Shown: positions 23,242 to 24,569 of the stretch, in pieces | How positions within the stretch are numbered: the stretch's first letter is position 1 | How the letters are laid out: each line of letters starts with the position of its first letter | NCBI GenBank assembly: GCA_050733935.1 | Contig: JBOHUC010000062.1 | Span: 1 to 24,569 of the forward strand | DNA from: JBOHUC01 sp050733935 | GTDB taxonomy: Bacteria; Eisenbacteria; RBG-16-71-46; DASYSL01 | Reading direction: 5' to 3' | DNA length: 24,569 nt | Notes under the pieces: generated by a model | What the model saw: the letters and a program-made list of their open reading frames with translations, nothing else | Database searches by the model: none | What the model was told of the DNA's origin: nothing | Translations under genes and position numbers: made by a program

Positions 23242-24569
23242 GTGCTCGCCGGCAAGACGGTCGTCCTCGGGGTTTCCGGGGGCATCGCGGCCTACAAGTC
23301 CGCGGAGATCGTCCGCTGGCTCAAGAAGGAACGCGCCGCCGTGATCGTCGTCATGACGCCGGCGGCGAAGCAGTTCATCACGCCGCTCACGCTCGCGACC
23401 CTGTCGGGCAATCCCGTGCTCGACGACCTGTGGGCGCCGAACCAGATGCTCACGTTCGGCCGTCCCCGCGAGCGCACGAGCCCGGTCGAGCACATCGAGA
23501 TCGCCGACGCGGCCGATCTCGTGATCGTCGCTCCCGCGACCGCGGATCTCCTTGCGCGCGTCGCGCACGGACTGGGCGACGACATGGTGACGACCACGAT
23601 TCTCGCAACCCGCGCGCCCGTCCTGTTCGCTCCCGCGATGAACGTGCAGATGTGGGAGAACCCGATCGTCCAGGAGAACCTGGCGGGGCTTCGCGAGCTC
23701 GGCTACCACTTCGCGGAGCCCGAGACCGGAGAGCTCGCGTGCGGCTGGGAAGGGCGCGGGCGGCTCGCGTCGCTCGAGTCGATCGCCGCGTCGGTCGCGA
23801 AGATCATGGGCGCGCGCACCCGGAAGTCGTCCGCGGCGCGGAACGGGCTCCTTCGCGGACGCCACGTGGTCGTGACCGCGGGCCCGACGCGCGAGGCACT
23901 CGATCCCGTGCGCTATTTGTCGAACCATTCGAGTGGACGGATGGGGTACGCGCTCGCCGAAGTCGCGCGCAATGCGGGGGCCACGGTCACGCTCATCACG
24001 GGGCCGACGGCGCTGCCACGTCCTGCCGGTGTGGAGATCGTTCCGATCGAAAGCGCGCGCGATCTCGCTCGCGCCGTGGGTGAGGCGACGGCCCGCGCGG
24101 ACGCGCTCGTCATGGCGGCCGCGGTCGCGGACTTCCGCCCGGCGCGGCCCACGCGCCAGAAGATCAAGCGCGGCACTTCGTCGCTCGCGCTCGAGCTCGT
24201 GCCCAACCCCGACATCTTGAAGGAGCTGCCCCGTCGCCCCGGCCTTCGGGTCGTCGGATTCGCGCTCGAGACCGAGAACGAGCTCGCGGCCGCGAAGGCG
24301 AAGCTCGTCGCGAAGAACTGCGACCTCCTCGTGCTCAATAATCCGACGCGCGCCGGCTCCGAATTCGGCGGCGACACGAACGAAGTCGCGATCCTCGATC
24401 GCGCGGGGCACGTCGAGAAGCTCCCGATTCTCTCCAAACGCGAGGTCGCCGAGCGTGTCGTCGCGCGCCTCGCAGCACTTCTCGCCTCCCCCGCACGCCG
24501 CACCTTGGGCCGCACCGCACGCCGCACCGCAAGCAGCACCGCAGGCCGCACTCCGCGCAAGGTCCGCCG
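23242..24569 (+). CDS. coaBC: Bifunctional phosphopantothenoylcysteine decarboxylase / phosphopantothenate-cysteine ligase CoaBC (3' end beyond window)
   Basis: CoaBC carries out two steps of coenzyme A synthesis: ligation of cysteine to phosphopantothenate, then FMN-dependent decarboxylation. The CoaC half (1 to about 190) shows GVSGGIAAYKS (10-20), H84 at the catalytic His site, APATAD (97-102), the PAMN motif (131-134) and ACGWEGRGRL (166-175) with substrate-flap Cys C167. The CoaB half (about 205-415) shows TAGPTREALDPVRYLSNHSSGRMG (212-235), KIKR (307-310) and GFALET (339-344). The start GTG 23242 lies 2 bp after the rpoZ stop, so translation is probably coupled. The frame stays open for 442 codons to the window edge. 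CoaBC usually ends near residue 400-415; here it continues into a basic repeat tail. Confidence 0.94.
   Translation, partial: MLAGKTVVLGVSGGIAAYKSAEIVRWLKKERAAVIVVMTPAAKQFITPLTLATLSGNPVLDDLWAPNQMLTFGRPRERTSPVEHIEIADAADLVIVAPATADLLARVAHGLGDDMVTTTILATRAPVLFAPAMNVQMWENPIVQENLAGLRELGYHFAEPETGELACGWEGRGRLASLESIAASVAKIMGARTRKSSAARNGLLRGRHVVVTAGPTREALDPVRYLSNHSSGRMGYALAEVARNAGATVTLITGPTALPRPAGVEIVPIESARDLARAVGEATARADALVMAAAVADFRPARPTRQKIKRGTSSLALELVPNPDILKELPRRPGLRVVGFALETENELAAAKAKLVAKNCDLLVLNNPTRAGSEFGGDTNEVAILDRAGHVEKLPILSKREVAERVVARLAALLASPARRTLGRTARRTASSTAGRTPRKVR
24493..24552 (+). repeat. Five imperfect 12-bp tandem repeats encoding an Arg/Thr-rich tail of CoaBC
   Basis: Units start at 24493, 24505, 24517, 24529 and 24541. 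Most read GCA-NNN-CGC-ACC or close variants and encode ARRT, LGRT, ARRT, ASST and AGRT (residues 418-437). The frame stays open and strongly basic (PRKVRR) to the window edge. The repeat is in frame with coaBC, so it extends the protein rather than interrupting it. Function unknown. Confidence 0.75.

Overview
This window is a GC-rich stretch of a diderm (Gram-negative-type) bacterial chromosome. The envelope type follows from an Omp85-family TamA, a TamB partner and a large secreted metalloprotease. That protease ends in a FlgD-like Ig/sorting-type domain, a style common in uncultured FCB-side lineages such as Candidatus Eisenbacteria. The taxonomic placement is inference from gene style only. 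Almost all the DNA is coding. I see no insertion sequence, prophage, CRISPR array, rRNA or recognisable tRNA.

Left part (1-6566). A possible structured RNA (4-89) lies upstream of selB (selenocysteine-specific elongation factor), which is followed by a small VOC/glyoxalase-fold gene. Facing them on the minus strand is a two-gene unit: an NFACT/RqcH-type ribosome-quality-control protein, then a polytopic membrane protein with a helical-repeat tail. The membrane gene overlaps the VOC gene tail-to-tail by 23 bp. Only 20 bp separates the rqcH-like gene from a divergent eight-cysteine zinc-ribbon-like protein, and that gap carries -10-like elements facing both ways.

Middle part (6567-13146). A 1162-residue secreted metzincin-like protease comes first. 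A roughly 230 bp gap follows that holds a decayed copy of the 3' end of thiI, whose intact copy lies about 8.6 kb away. Then come an ABC1/UbiB-family atypical kinase with two C-terminal membrane helices and, convergently, a bile acid:sodium symporter (BASS) family transporter.

Right part (13205-24569). A minus-strand run, iscS-type cysteine desulfurase > thiI > tamA > tamB > BASS, pairs tRNA thiolation with outer-membrane biogenesis. A divergent promoter region (about 21330-21410), in which the two -35 elements overlap, separates it from the plus-strand housekeeping run yicC > gmk > rpoZ > coaBC. The window ends inside coaBC, in a tandem-repeat-encoded basic tail.

The gene content is mostly housekeeping. 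I do not see a convincing new multi-gene system. The items most worth a second look are the three-way-junction RNA candidate before selB, the thiI 3'-end relic, the leaderless-type starts in compact divergent promoters, the repeat tail on CoaBC, the protease with Ser where metzincins carry Gly, and the eight-Cys protein opposite rqcH.
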